Positions 16,102 through 24,107 of a stretch of DNA of 36,245 nt are shown piece by piece. Within the stretch, counting starts at the first letter, position 1. Every line of letters begins with the position of its first letter. The DNA lies in NCBI GenBank assembly GCA_905192805.1, contig CAJJMF010000003.1, forward strand, positions 1 through 36,245. The letters are read 5' to 3'. The translations under genes were made by a program, and so were the position numbers. The DNA comes from an uncultured Sutterella sp. (GTDB lineage Bacteria > Pseudomonadota > Gammaproteobacteria > Burkholderiales > Burkholderiaceae_F). The notes beneath the pieces were generated by a model, which searched no databases, was not told where the DNA came from, and saw only the letters and a program-made list of their open reading frames with translations.

Positions 16102-19100
16102 TAGAAGAACCGATACCAATCCATGGCGTTATCGCCCTTAGCCATCACCTCACGCAATAGCTGAGCAGACCCGAGAAGCCCCTCATTGGCTAACAACGCT
16201 TCAAAGGCGGATAATTTTTCACGGTAGGCTTCACCGTTACCATTAATACGGGGCAATAAACGTTGCATCACACAGAAATCAATCCCAGTCATAAAGCCCG
16301 GTTGATCCACATGCTTAAACACGCTATTGGCAGCGGAAATGTAGTGCAAAATGGCTAATCGTGTACGCATCGACACCGGAACCCCAATCGCCATCGCGTG
16401 TGCGTAGATACGCTCCAAAAGGGGTTCAATCTTGGTGCGATGGGCTAACGAGCGTTCGGGACCAAAATAGTGGTACATGGCCTCCCAGGACACGGGCGGG
16501 AGCACTTCCTCTTCATCGATCATCCCTACCACACCCGAGGTCTGCTCGGGTAAGGTGACAATGCTCGCTCGATCGAGTAAGCGCGGGGACAAGTTTTCCG
16601 TCGTAAAGTCATTATTGATTGTCGCCACGAAGCGAAGCGTATCGGGGATGAAGTACTGTGCGTCTCCCCCGAGAGCAATATACGAGGAGGTGCCGGCACG
16701 CGAATCCGCGATACGCATAAAGTCTCCCCAGTAGTATTCCATCGGAGAGAGGTTCGCTTCATCGAGCAGAATCAAAAAGGGCACAGTGTTCACCCCCGCC
16801 CGTTTTTCGGCATCGAGTTGCGCAAAGGCCTCACGACGGCGCGGATCAATACTCTCAAAGCTGTGTGAGAGGGGGTTGTAGTAACCCACGAAGTCGCGTT
16901 TCGAGGTCCACCCCCGTTCGACCGACACGGGTAAGAAACGACTGGCTGCCCAAGGACTATTCCAAAGCGCTTGTGAGGCGTTGGGCAAACTGCACCCAAA
17001 ATGATCTAGCCCCAATACGTGCCCCAAGATTTCACACAATGAGGTTTTCCCGACCCCCGGCGCTCCGGAGAAAATCGTCAAGAAACTTTGGGTTAAGAGA
17101 AGGAAGAAATTCAGAACCGTATTGTCATCATAGCCACGATAGCTTTGAACCTTCTCCACCAAATAGTCCGCTAACCGCTCCCCTTTATAGCCGAGCACGT
17201 GAGCGGATTTCACCGCTTGAGCGCGCTCATTACTACACTGATTGGCGAGCCCCGTCTCCCACGCGGACGCAGCCGAAATGAGTTTGGACGCAATGGCGCC
17301 ATCAAAGGCATATTCCTGCGGATTTTGGAATGCATGCGCGAGGTGCGATTCGATACGTTCGACTTGTTGTGTGAGTTCCGTCTGTTTCGCCTGCAATCCC
17401 GTCACTTCGTTTTGGAGGCTCGTGCGCAGTTGGTGTAAATCCACGGTCGAATCCAAAAGCGCTAAGGATTCACGCAACGCTTCATTTTTCCCCATCAGCG
17501 CTTGGTTTTCGTTGAGCAGGTCTTGATTGGCCCGTTGAGCTTCTTCACGGATCGCATGCGAAGTTTGTGCCAGCGCTTTTTCCGTTTGCGCTTTTCGCGT
17601 TTCCAGTTCGCTAATCGCTTTTTGCATCGTCTCGAAACGCTCTTTGATCCCCTTATAGGTCAGGAGTTGTTCCATGGCTTCCGGGTTGCGCGTCAAGAGC
17701 GTCGCCACTTCTGGTAGATAGCGGTCTTTTCTGGACCAAATGAGCGAATAAATGAGCTCCATGGCGTTGCTGTAATCCGTCAGTCGGGCTTTATAGCGGT
17801 TCGCCCAGTGCATAACGCGATCACGGCGTTGCTCCCCAAAGCCCACCTCCCCACCGAGGATCGTGGCAATCTCGCGAAGATTCTCCGCCCGGCTTGACGA
17901 GCGATTCTGCTTCTCCGTGCGTTCCTTGTGAAAACGACGAATGAGCTCTTCTTCGGAGAGCGTATCAAAACGATAGTGAGGAGCCTTCGTAGCTAAAAAG
18001 AAATCGACGTCATGAAAGGTCGGCTGTGCCGTGTCGTTCCACGTCTGGAGGGTGCCACGAAAGACGCACGAGGGATCCGTATCTTTAAATCCCGACAGCA
18101 CCCCGTCTTTCATCACTAAAGGCACATTGACATAACAGCGATTGAGTCCATCTTCGCGAAGCGGGAACGGCCCAAAGTAGCGATCGTTAACGCGCAAAAG
18201 TACCGGAAGCGAAGCCAAGGGGGAGCGTTCCTCCTGAAAAGCCTTAGGACGCCCTTCGAGCGGAGCAAAATCCACATAGACCGATTTCTTAAAATCCACC
18301 TCCGCTTCGAGCGGATAGACCACGGGGTAGCCCCCAACACTATCAAAGCTGTGCACGCGCCCTTCCGCTTTCAATTGCACAAAGTCAAGTTGATACACAT
18401 AGTCTTTGCGTACTTCCCCCGCACCGTCTTGGTAGGGTTGCAAATCGTACGAACACCAATCGATCACCCAGAGTGACCCATTGGGAATTTGATTGGGACT
18501 GACCACTTTGAGATTGACCGCGCCAAAACTCGGAAAAAGCGCGACGAAATTCGCGGGCACAAATGTCGCTTTGGCGCGATCCCATTGGGCAACGCCGTAG
18601 CAATTCACAAAACTTCCGTAGCGCACGGCATAACCAAGCGTTCGTGTGAACCCCTCAGCAACAGGCGGCACCGTCGCAATCGGCGACGCGTCAAGGCATT
18701 GGGTGAGCGCTTCCCAATCGACGGTAGTGTTGCCTGAGGATTTCTTTTTACGCCCTGACTCGGTAGGTTTCGCCGTTATCCCAGGGACGTTTGTGAGGGT
18801 GTTCACGGTGCTTTGTAGCGTGTCGGGTTCGCCCACGGGGGCGGTCTCGGTCGGTTGGATAGGCTCGGGGACTGTCGGGGTGTCAACGGGATCCGCCACT
18901 GGAGCCTCGTTCATGGGCGGAGTATCCGATGGGGTTTGCCAGGCTTTAATCGCTTCGGCAACCAAGTTTTTTTTGGCTCCCTTTTGGGCCATCACCGACG
19001 GGGTATCGTGACTCGGACGGCTTGCCTCGGTGGCCGTTGAAGCGGACGGTGCTTCGGGCACAGCGTCAGTCGACTTGGATTCCGAGTCTTCGTTCGCAGG

Positions 19101-19670
19101 TTGCGAGAGTTGCAAAGCGCCACGCAAACTGGAGACCGGACTTTGGAGTCGATCGTAGTGCGTCTCGAGGTACTCGGCCGTACGTTCCAAGAGCTCATCC
19201 AAACTCGCCTCCATCACCAGCCCCTTGGGGGAGGTGCGCTTGACATAATTCAAGTACTTCGCCCACACCAGTCCAAACGATAGGACAGCGACGACTTGGG
19301 AAGACAGCCGGGCGCGATTCGCTAAGAAGGCCTTCAGAATCGCCTCTAACGCTTCATCCGTTACCGGGAGCGTTGGGATACTCACCGCTTTGAGCGCCTC
19401 TCCCGTCTCGGCCTCGGTATAAAACTGGGTAAAGAGCGCATCGAATATCGTGATCGCTTCAGGGGATGCACTCATGAGTCCCTGAAACAACTCACGCTGA
19501 AACTGGGGCTTTGCCCACACATGGGTTTTATCGAGTTGCCAGTCAAACAATAAGCCAAAAAACGATTCTTTTTCTTTCGCCTTTTTGATCGCTTTGGCTG
19601 CCAATCGGCGCATATCACTGGTAGTGCAAGTAATGACTCGTTTGAGTAGTTCGGCTTTGTTGGCTGGCAT
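16101..19670 (-). CDS. McrB-like AAA+ NTPase with coiled coil and novel N-terminal modules
   Basis: The 1189-residue protein reads as five parts. Residues 1-175 are a helical domain I do not recognise. Residues 190-315 are a Pro/Thr/Ser-rich disordered linker. Residues ~318-565 are a beta-rich domain with many Tyr, Trp and Phe. Residues ~672-782 are a heptad-like coiled coil. An AAA+ module spans ~800-1060 plus a helical end. Walker A is GAPGVGKT (869-876), Walker B is LILLDEAN (D970-E971), and TINND near 1018 sits where McrB proteins have MNTAD, followed by the arginine-bearing LSPRLLDRA. The McrB branch uses GTP in known cases. The downstream gene is a PD-(D/E)XK nuclease. The arrangement recalls CoCoNuT-type coiled-coil/nuclease tandems, but the N-terminal modules do not match any I can name. 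Confidence 0.85.
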   Translation of the reverse strand: MPANKAELLKRVITCTTSDMRRLAAKAIKKAKEKESFFGLLFDWQLDKTHVWAKPQFQRELFQGLMSASPEAITIFDALFTQFYTEAETGEALKAVSIPTLPVTDEALEAILKAFLANRARLSSQVVAVLSFGLVWAKYLNYVKRTSPKGLVMEASLDELLERTAEYLETHYDRLQSPVSSLRGALQLSQPANEDSESKSTDAVPEAPSASTATEASRPSHDTPSVMAQKGAKKNLVAEAIKAWQTPSDTPPMNEAPVADPVDTPTVPEPIQPTETAPVGEPDTLQSTVNTLTNVPGITAKPTESGRKKKSSGNTTVDWEALTQCLDASPIATVPPVAEGFTRTLGYAVRYGSFVNCYGVAQWDRAKATFVPANFVALFPSFGAVNLKVVSPNQIPNGSLWVIDWCSYDLQPYQDGAGEVRKDYVYQLDFVQLKAEGRVHSFDSVGGYPVVYPLEAEVDFKKSVYVDFAPLEGRPKAFQEERSPLASLPVLLRVNDRYFGPFPLREDGLNRCYVNVPLVMKDGVLSGFKDTDPSCVFRGTLQTWNDTAQPTFHDVDFFLATKAPHYRFDTLSEEELIRRFHKERTEKQNRSSSRAENLREIATILGGEVGFGEQRRDRVMHWANRYKARLTDYSNAMELIYSLIWSRKDRYLPEVATLLTRNPEAMEQLLTYKGIKERFETMQKAISELETRKAQTEKALAQTSHAIREEAQRANQDLLNENQALMGKNEALRESLALLDSTVDLHQLRTSLQNEVTGLQAKQTELTQQVERIESHLAHAFQNPQEYAFDGAIASKLISAASAWETGLANQCSNERAQAVKSAHVLGYKGERLADYLVEKVQSYRGYDDNTVLNFFLLLTQSFLTIFSGAPGVGKTSLCEILGHVLGLDHFGCSLPNASQALWNSPWAASRFLPVSVERGWTSKRDFVGYYNPLSHSFESIDPRRREAFAQLDAEKRAGVNTVPFLILLDEANLSPMEYYWGDFMRIADSRAGTSSYIALGGDAQYFIPDTLRFVATINNDFTTENLSPRLLDRASIVTLPEQTSGVVGMIDEEEVLPPVSWEAMYHYFGPERSLAHRTKIEPLLERIYAHAMAIGVPVSMRTRLAILHYISAANSVFKHVDQPGFMTGIDFCVMQRLLPRINGNGEAYREKLSAFEALLANEGLLGSAQLLREVMAKGDNAMDWYRFF

Positions 19671-19707
19671 GGGTCACTCGGTAATGGAAATTGGGAAAGG
19701 TCTACTC

Positions 19708-19713
19708 ATTATA
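19708..19713 (-). promoter_or_regulatory. -10 box of the McrBC-like operon
   Basis: Perfect TATAAT on the minus strand, with a poor -35 (TTTAGG, 3 of 6) at 17 bp. Transcription would begin near 19701, giving a leader of about 30 nt before the start at 19670. Confidence 0.6.
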
Positions 19714-19828
19714 GTGATTTTGACCCTTTGCCTAAAGGCATTTTTCACACACACGCCCCCTTAAACAGGTCTTCACTCACCTCAGCTTTCAGCACGGCAA
19801 AATTCCCCTAAAAGCGATGGTACCCGCC

Positions 19829-19834
19829 TATAAT
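19829..19834 (+). promoter_or_regulatory. Possible -10 box of the PAS-kinase operon
   Basis: Perfect TATAAT 69 bp before the kinase start, but no -35 box at normal spacing. An activator-dependent promoter is possible. Confidence 0.4.
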
Positions 19835-19902
19835 TTAATCTCGGTTTGGCGGTGCTCCTAAAGCCCCCCTAAAGACTCTTTTTGATTTCACACTACACAA
19901 CC

Positions 19903-22287
19903 ATGCCGGATCAATCCCCCCATCAACACGTTGCTCAAACGCTTCAACATCTCGACCGCAGCGATCACTCGCGTTGGAGTACCCGTGCTGGGGTCTATGC
20001 CAGTTGGAGTGCTCTGCTCTTAATGAGTGCATGCTTTTTGCTGGTGGCACTCTACATGATCGATGCTGACCGTAAGGCCGAAGCCGTGCGACTGCAACAG
20101 TCCACCGAGCGCTTGGTGCAGTCGATCGAAACACGACTTTTGAGTTCCATGGAACTTTTGCAGCGTACGAGTTTACGATTGATGCAAATCCCTGGCGTCG
20201 TCCAGCGACTGGCCAGTAGCGATATGGCCGCCTCCGGCTTTATGCAGGATCGCCGCGAAGTGATTGGACTGATCCTTGTTAACCGACAGTATCAAATTCT
20301 TAATGTGTGGTCCTCGGGCTCACACAATGACGATTTAGGGCAGGTAGGGAGCACAATCCCCTTGGGCGACGAACGGGCCAACATCGATTCCGTCTTTTTC
20401 CGTGACGCCCCGCTGGTCTCCAAACCCTATAGCCGTGAACATCATAAAGTCGTCTTTGTTGACATCATTGTGCCCACACCCGTACCCGGGCAGCTTTTGA
20501 TTGCGAAACTCAATTTCAGTCGACTCCTCAACGATGAGTCGGAGTTTTTAGGACACAGTCGCTATAGCTTTACGCTTAGCCGTGACGGGAAACCACTGCT
20601 GGTGGAAGAAACCGATAAACAAGCCCAATCCACCGGTAGCACCCTTGCGGGGAACGTGAGCTACTTGGCTCAGCTCCCGATCTTCAATGACCCCACGCTT
20701 ACGATCACCTCGGTGAGTTATGAACGCGAAATCTTTACCGTGAATAACCTTAAGCTCTGGATGATCATGGGGTTAGCGGGGTTGCTCGGGTTGGCCCTCA
20801 CCTTGCTCGTACGCTACCAAAAGCTTCAGTACTCCGCCCACCAACGCCTCTCGGCTGAATACGCGCTACGTGTGGCCATGAGTGAATCCTCCGTGGCGGG
20901 GGTGCGCGTCTCCGACTTAAAAGGAACGATTTTGTACGTTAACGATACGTTCCAACGACTCACGGGTTTTGGTAACGCCGATTTGGTCGGAAAGAGTTTC
21001 CCTTACCCCTATTGGACCCACGATTTGACCGTGGATGCCAAAATCGCCATGACCAACCCTACGGATCGAAAAGCGCGTACGCGGGAGTTTTCCATCACGC
21101 GTAAAGACGGCAGCACCTTTGATGGGCAAATGAATATTTCGCCCTTATTAAATGAACGGGGTCAAGCCATTGGTTGGATTGGTGAACTCTACGATATCAC
21201 CGAACAAAAACGCGCCCGTGAGCGCATGAAAGCCGCACACGAACGTTTTACCCGTGTGGTGCAGTCCATGAATTCCGCCATTTGTGTGCTCTCGACGGAA
21301 ACGCCGGAGCCGCAACTGCTCTTTAGAAACACCCCCTATGAACAACTCTTAGGGCGTGGGGCCGCGGGCGGCACCCGCATGTGGGAACTCTTAAAAAATG
21401 TGCCCCCCTCGATTAGCCGTCAAGGGGTTTTCGATGAAGTCACGAACCGTTGGTTTGATGCCCGTATGCAACCCTTAACATGGACCAACGATATTCCTGC
21501 GATGATGATTATCGCCACCGATATTACGGCACAACGTGAGTTGGAATTAGCCCTCGAAGCTCAGTTACGCCAGGCCGAAGCCACCCAGCGTCTGGTCACG
21601 ATGGGGGAAATGGCCAGTTCGCTCGCCCACGAATTGAACCAACCCCTGGCGGCCATTTCGAATTACGCCACCGGGGCCACCTACATGATTGGCGCAGGGA
21701 AATTGAGTCCCGACGATACCCTCGAAGCGTTAGGAAAAATCAATAAGCAAGCCCAACGTGCCGCCGCCATTATCAAGCGTATTCGTGGGTTTGCGAAAAA
21801 AACGGACCCCCAATTAAGTAGTGTGAAACCCGAGACCATTGTTTCGGAAACGATGGAATTGGCCTTGATTCAAGCCGCCAAACTGCGTTGTGAAATTCGC
21901 ACCACCATCGCTCCTAATCTACCCTTCATGACGGGTGACTCGGTTATGCTGGAGCAGTTACTACTGAACTTACTCAAAAATGCCATGGAGGCCGTACAAG
22001 ACTATCCCAACCATACGATTGACTTGGACGTGAGCCTGAGCGAAGACCAGCAGATGGTGCAATTTAAAGTGCTTGACCATGGACCGGGCATTACGGACGA
22101 AGACAAAGAGCAGCTCTTTAATGCGTTTTACTCTACCAAGGCCGAAGGGATGGGCATGGGGCTGAATATTTGCCGCTCGATTGTGGAAATTCACCACGGC
22201 CGCATTCTCATTACGGACACCCCCGGTGGGGGTGCCACCTTTACCTTTACGGTTCCCGTCGCTAAAGAAACCGACACCCTACTCTAG
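19903..22287 (+). CDS. PAS-domain sensor histidine kinase (FixL/DctS/TtrS-like)
   Basis: The 794-residue membrane kinase has a transmembrane helix (~34-53) and a periplasmic sensor region of about 230 residues, probably a double-Cache fold. A second transmembrane helix (~285-303) precedes two PAS domains (~318-435 and ~445-545). The histidine box LAHELNQPL carries phosphoacceptor H576, and the HATPase boxes are NLLKNAMEA, DHGPGI and GMGMGLN. Kinases of this type sense external organic acids or redox cues. The ATG at 19903 lacks a clear ribosome site; an in-frame TTG at 19882 is an alternative. The response regulator gene follows after 86 bp. No transporter or enzyme gene is adjacent, so the signal cannot be guessed. 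Confidence 0.88.
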   Translation: MPDQSPHQHVAQTLQHLDRSDHSRWSTRAGVYASWSALLLMSACFLLVALYMIDADRKAEAVRLQQSTERLVQSIETRLLSSMELLQRTSLRLMQIPGVVQRLASSDMAASGFMQDRREVIGLILVNRQYQILNVWSSGSHNDDLGQVGSTIPLGDERANIDSVFFRDAPLVSKPYSREHHKVVFVDIIVPTPVPGQLLIAKLNFSRLLNDESEFLGHSRYSFTLSRDGKPLLVEETDKQAQSTGSTLAGNVSYLAQLPIFNDPTLTITSVSYEREIFTVNNLKLWMIMGLAGLLGLALTLLVRYQKLQYSAHQRLSAEYALRVAMSESSVAGVRVSDLKGTILYVNDTFQRLTGFGNADLVGKSFPYPYWTHDLTVDAKIAMTNPTDRKARTREFSITRKDGSTFDGQMNISPLLNERGQAIGWIGELYDITEQKRARERMKAAHERFTRVVQSMNSAICVLSTETPEPQLLFRNTPYEQLLGRGAAGGTRMWELLKNVPPSISRQGVFDEVTNRWFDARMQPLTWTNDIPAMMIIATDITAQRELELALEAQLRQAEATQRLVTMGEMASSLAHELNQPLAAISNYATGATYMIGAGKLSPDDTLEALGKINKQAQRAAAIIKRIRGFAKKTDPQLSSVKPETIVSETMELALIQAAKLRCEIRTTIAPNLPFMTGDSVMLEQLLLNLLKNAMEAVQDYPNHTIDLDVSLSEDQQMVQFKVLDHGPGITDEDKEQLFNAFYSTKAEGMGMGLNICRSIVEIHHGRILITDTPGGGATFTFTVPVAKETDTLL

Positions 22288-22339
22288 TCAATGCGTTTAA
22301 GCAGAAAAATTACGACCTCATTAAAAAACTATTGCTAAA

Positions 22340-22360
22340 ATTGAAAGACGTACTTTCAAT
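22340..22360 (+). repeat. Perfect inverted repeat abutting the response-regulator ribosome site
   Basis: ATTGAAAG-N5-CTTTCAAT: 8-bp arms and a 5-nt spacer. It ends exactly where the AGGAG ribosome site (22361-22365) of the next gene begins. It has no T tract. It could be an operator or an mRNA hairpin that controls translation of the regulator relative to the kinase. Confidence 0.7.
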
Positions 22361-22373
22361 AGGAGAAAACTGA

Positions 22374-23024
22374 ATGTACAGACAAGATCAATCCTCGGAC
22401 TATCCGGAAACCCTAGGGACGGTATATGTCGTAGACGATGATGAAGCCGTTCGAGATTCACTAAAGTGGCTCCTTGAAGCGAACGACTATCGTGTGGAAC
22501 TCTACGATAGCGGGGAGAGCTTCATTGCAAAGTACGATCCGAAAGCCATTGCGGTTCTGGTGCTCGATGTGCGCATGCCTGGCATGAGCGGTCTGGAAGT
22601 GCAAGAGCATCTGATTGCTCGCAATGCCGATTTACCGATTATCTTCATCACGGGCCACGGGGACGTGTCGATGGCCGTGAACGCGTTAAAGCGTGGGGCG
22701 GTTGACTTTATTGAGAAGCCCTTTGAACAGGCGGCACTCAAGCAGTTGGTTGAACGCATGCTCCAAGAAGCCCGTGAACGCCACATGCAAAACGAGCACC
22801 AGAGCTTAAATGAAGCGCTCCTCTCGAAACTCACTCCGCGTGAACAGCAAGTCTTAGAGCGCATCATTAACGGTCGACTCAATAAGCAAATTGCCGATGA
22901 TTTAGGCATCTCCATTAAGACGGTTGAAGCCCATCGTGCATCCATTATGGATAAAACCAACTCCAGCACGGTCGCGGACTTAATGCGCGTCGTGATCGGA
23001 AGCAAGATGATGCAACAGGGCTAA
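22374..23024 (+). CDS. FixJ/NarL-type response regulator
   Basis: The 216-residue protein has a receiver domain (~15-130) with the acidic pocket DDD at 21-23, phosphoacceptor D65 in VLDVRMPG, Thr in FITGHGD and Lys in IEKPF. A LuxR-type helix-turn-helix (~150-206, LTPREQQVLERIINGRLNKQIADDLGIS) follows, as in FixJ, TtrR and DctR. It is the partner of the PAS kinase upstream and shares its operon. AGGAG sits 8 nt before the ATG. Targets are unknown and probably outside the window; the neighbouring inverted repeat might be one of them. Confidence 0.93.
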   Translation: MYRQDQSSDYPETLGTVYVVDDDEAVRDSLKWLLEANDYRVELYDSGESFIAKYDPKAIAVLVLDVRMPGMSGLEVQEHLIARNADLPIIFITGHGDVSMAVNALKRGAVDFIEKPFEQAALKQLVERMLQEARERHMQNEHQSLNEALLSKLTPREQQVLERIINGRLNKQIADDLGISIKTVEAHRASIMDKTNSSTVADLMRVVIGSKMMQQG

Positions 23025-23109
23025 GCCCACAAAATGCAACACTCACGCGTACGCTTTTGGTCACTTATCCATGCGCTTCGCGTTAAACTAGACGGTCTCA
23101 AGACAAGGC

Positions 23110-23145
23110 AAATGGCCTGATCGCTTTGAGGCCGTTTCTTTTTTT
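23110..23145 (+). terminator. Terminator after the response regulator
   Basis: Nine-bp stem (AAATGGCCT / AGGCCGTTT, one U-G pair), a 10-nt loop, then CTTTTTTT. It separates the two-component operon from folD, whose start lies 37 nt downstream. Confidence 0.88.
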
Positions 23146-23181
23146 GTCCTTCCTTCTTTTGCAAACTTTAAAGGATTGTTC

Positions 23182-24033
23182 ATGGCTTACATCATTGATG
23201 GTAAGGCACTTGCCACCCAACTCCAAGAAGAACTTCGCCAACGTGTGGCCACCTGTTCTCAACACGGACATCAACCGGGACTTGCGGTGATTTTGGTGGG
23301 CGACAATCCTGCGAGCCAAGTCTATGTGCGCAACAAGATTAAGGCGTGTGAAGCGGTAGGGATCCGCTCCATCGAGATTCGCTTACCCGCACAAACCTCC
23401 GAAGAGGAACTCCTTGCCCAAGTGCATGCCCTCAATGAGGATCCCTCGGTGGACGGGATTTTGGTGCAATTACCGCTCCCTGCGCACCTGTCCTCCGAAC
23501 TCATTATTCAAAACATCTCGCCCGAAAAAGACGTCGACGGCTTTCATGTGGCGAGTGCGGGGGCGCTCTTAACGGGACGCCCGGGTTTTCGTGCCTGCAC
23601 CCCTTATGGCGTGATGAAGTTGCTCGAAAGCGCCAACGTGGACTTAAATGGGAAACATGCGGTGGTCGTGGGTCGCTCCAATATCGTCGGGAAACCGCAA
23701 GCCCTGATGCTCTTGGAAAAAAATGCCACGGTCACGATTGCCCATAGCCGTACCCCGGATTTAGCTGCCGTTTTAAAAGGTGCCGACGTGGTCGTCGCAG
23801 CCGTGGGGCGTGCCAAATTGATTACGGGCGACATGCTCAAGCCCGGTGCCGTCGTCATTGACGTCGGTATGAACCGTGACGAAAACGGCAAACTCTGTGG
23901 GGACGTGGATTTTGAGAGCGCACAAGCGGTGGCGAGCGCCATTACCCCAGTACCCGGTGGGGTCGGTCCCATGACGATTGCCATGCTCATGACGAACACG
24001 GTCGAAGCGGTGGAACGTCGCTTAGGCCTGTAA
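23182..24033 (+). CDS. folD: Bifunctional methylenetetrahydrofolate dehydrogenase/cyclohydrolase
   Basis: The 283-residue enzyme converts 5,10-methylene-THF to 10-formyl-THF in one-carbon metabolism, using NADP. The YVRNK motif has the catalytic lysine K52. The family signatures DGILVQLPLP, DVDGFH and PVPGGVGPMT are intact, as is the GRSNIVGKP dinucleotide-binding loop. The ATG at 23182 has AAAGGA 6 nt upstream; the TTG two codons earlier is not preferred. Length is normal. Confidence 0.97.
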   Translation: MAYIIDGKALATQLQEELRQRVATCSQHGHQPGLAVILVGDNPASQVYVRNKIKACEAVGIRSIEIRLPAQTSEEELLAQVHALNEDPSVDGILVQLPLPAHLSSELIIQNISPEKDVDGFHVASAGALLTGRPGFRACTPYGVMKLLESANVDLNGKHAVVVGRSNIVGKPQALMLLEKNATVTIAHSRTPDLAAVLKGADVVVAAVGRAKLITGDMLKPGAVVIDVGMNRDENGKLCGDVDFESAQAVASAITPVPGGVGPMTIAMLMTNTVEAVERRLGL

Positions 24034-24060
24034 TCCCGTTTGCCTTCTTTTTTTGACGCT

Positions 24061-24084
24061 GCCGAGTGAGGTGTCTTGCTCGGC
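24061..24084 (+). terminator. Weak terminator-like hairpin after folD
   Basis: GCCGAG(T) pairs with (G)CTCGGC across an 11-nt loop, followed by only CTTTAA. It may terminate partially between folD and prlC, which lie 74 bp apart. Confidence 0.45.
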
Positions 24085-24107
24085 CTTTAACTGGTTGTGT
24101 GAAACGA

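Noticed and set aside
14109..19902. Genomic-island borders (att repeats, integrase, IS) around the McrBC-like genes
   Set aside because: I found no direct repeats, tRNA end, integrase or transposase on either side; transfer remains possible but unsupported.
23025..23181. Folate riboswitch upstream of folD
   Set aside because: The only structure is a simple terminator of the preceding operon; no conserved aptamer core seen.
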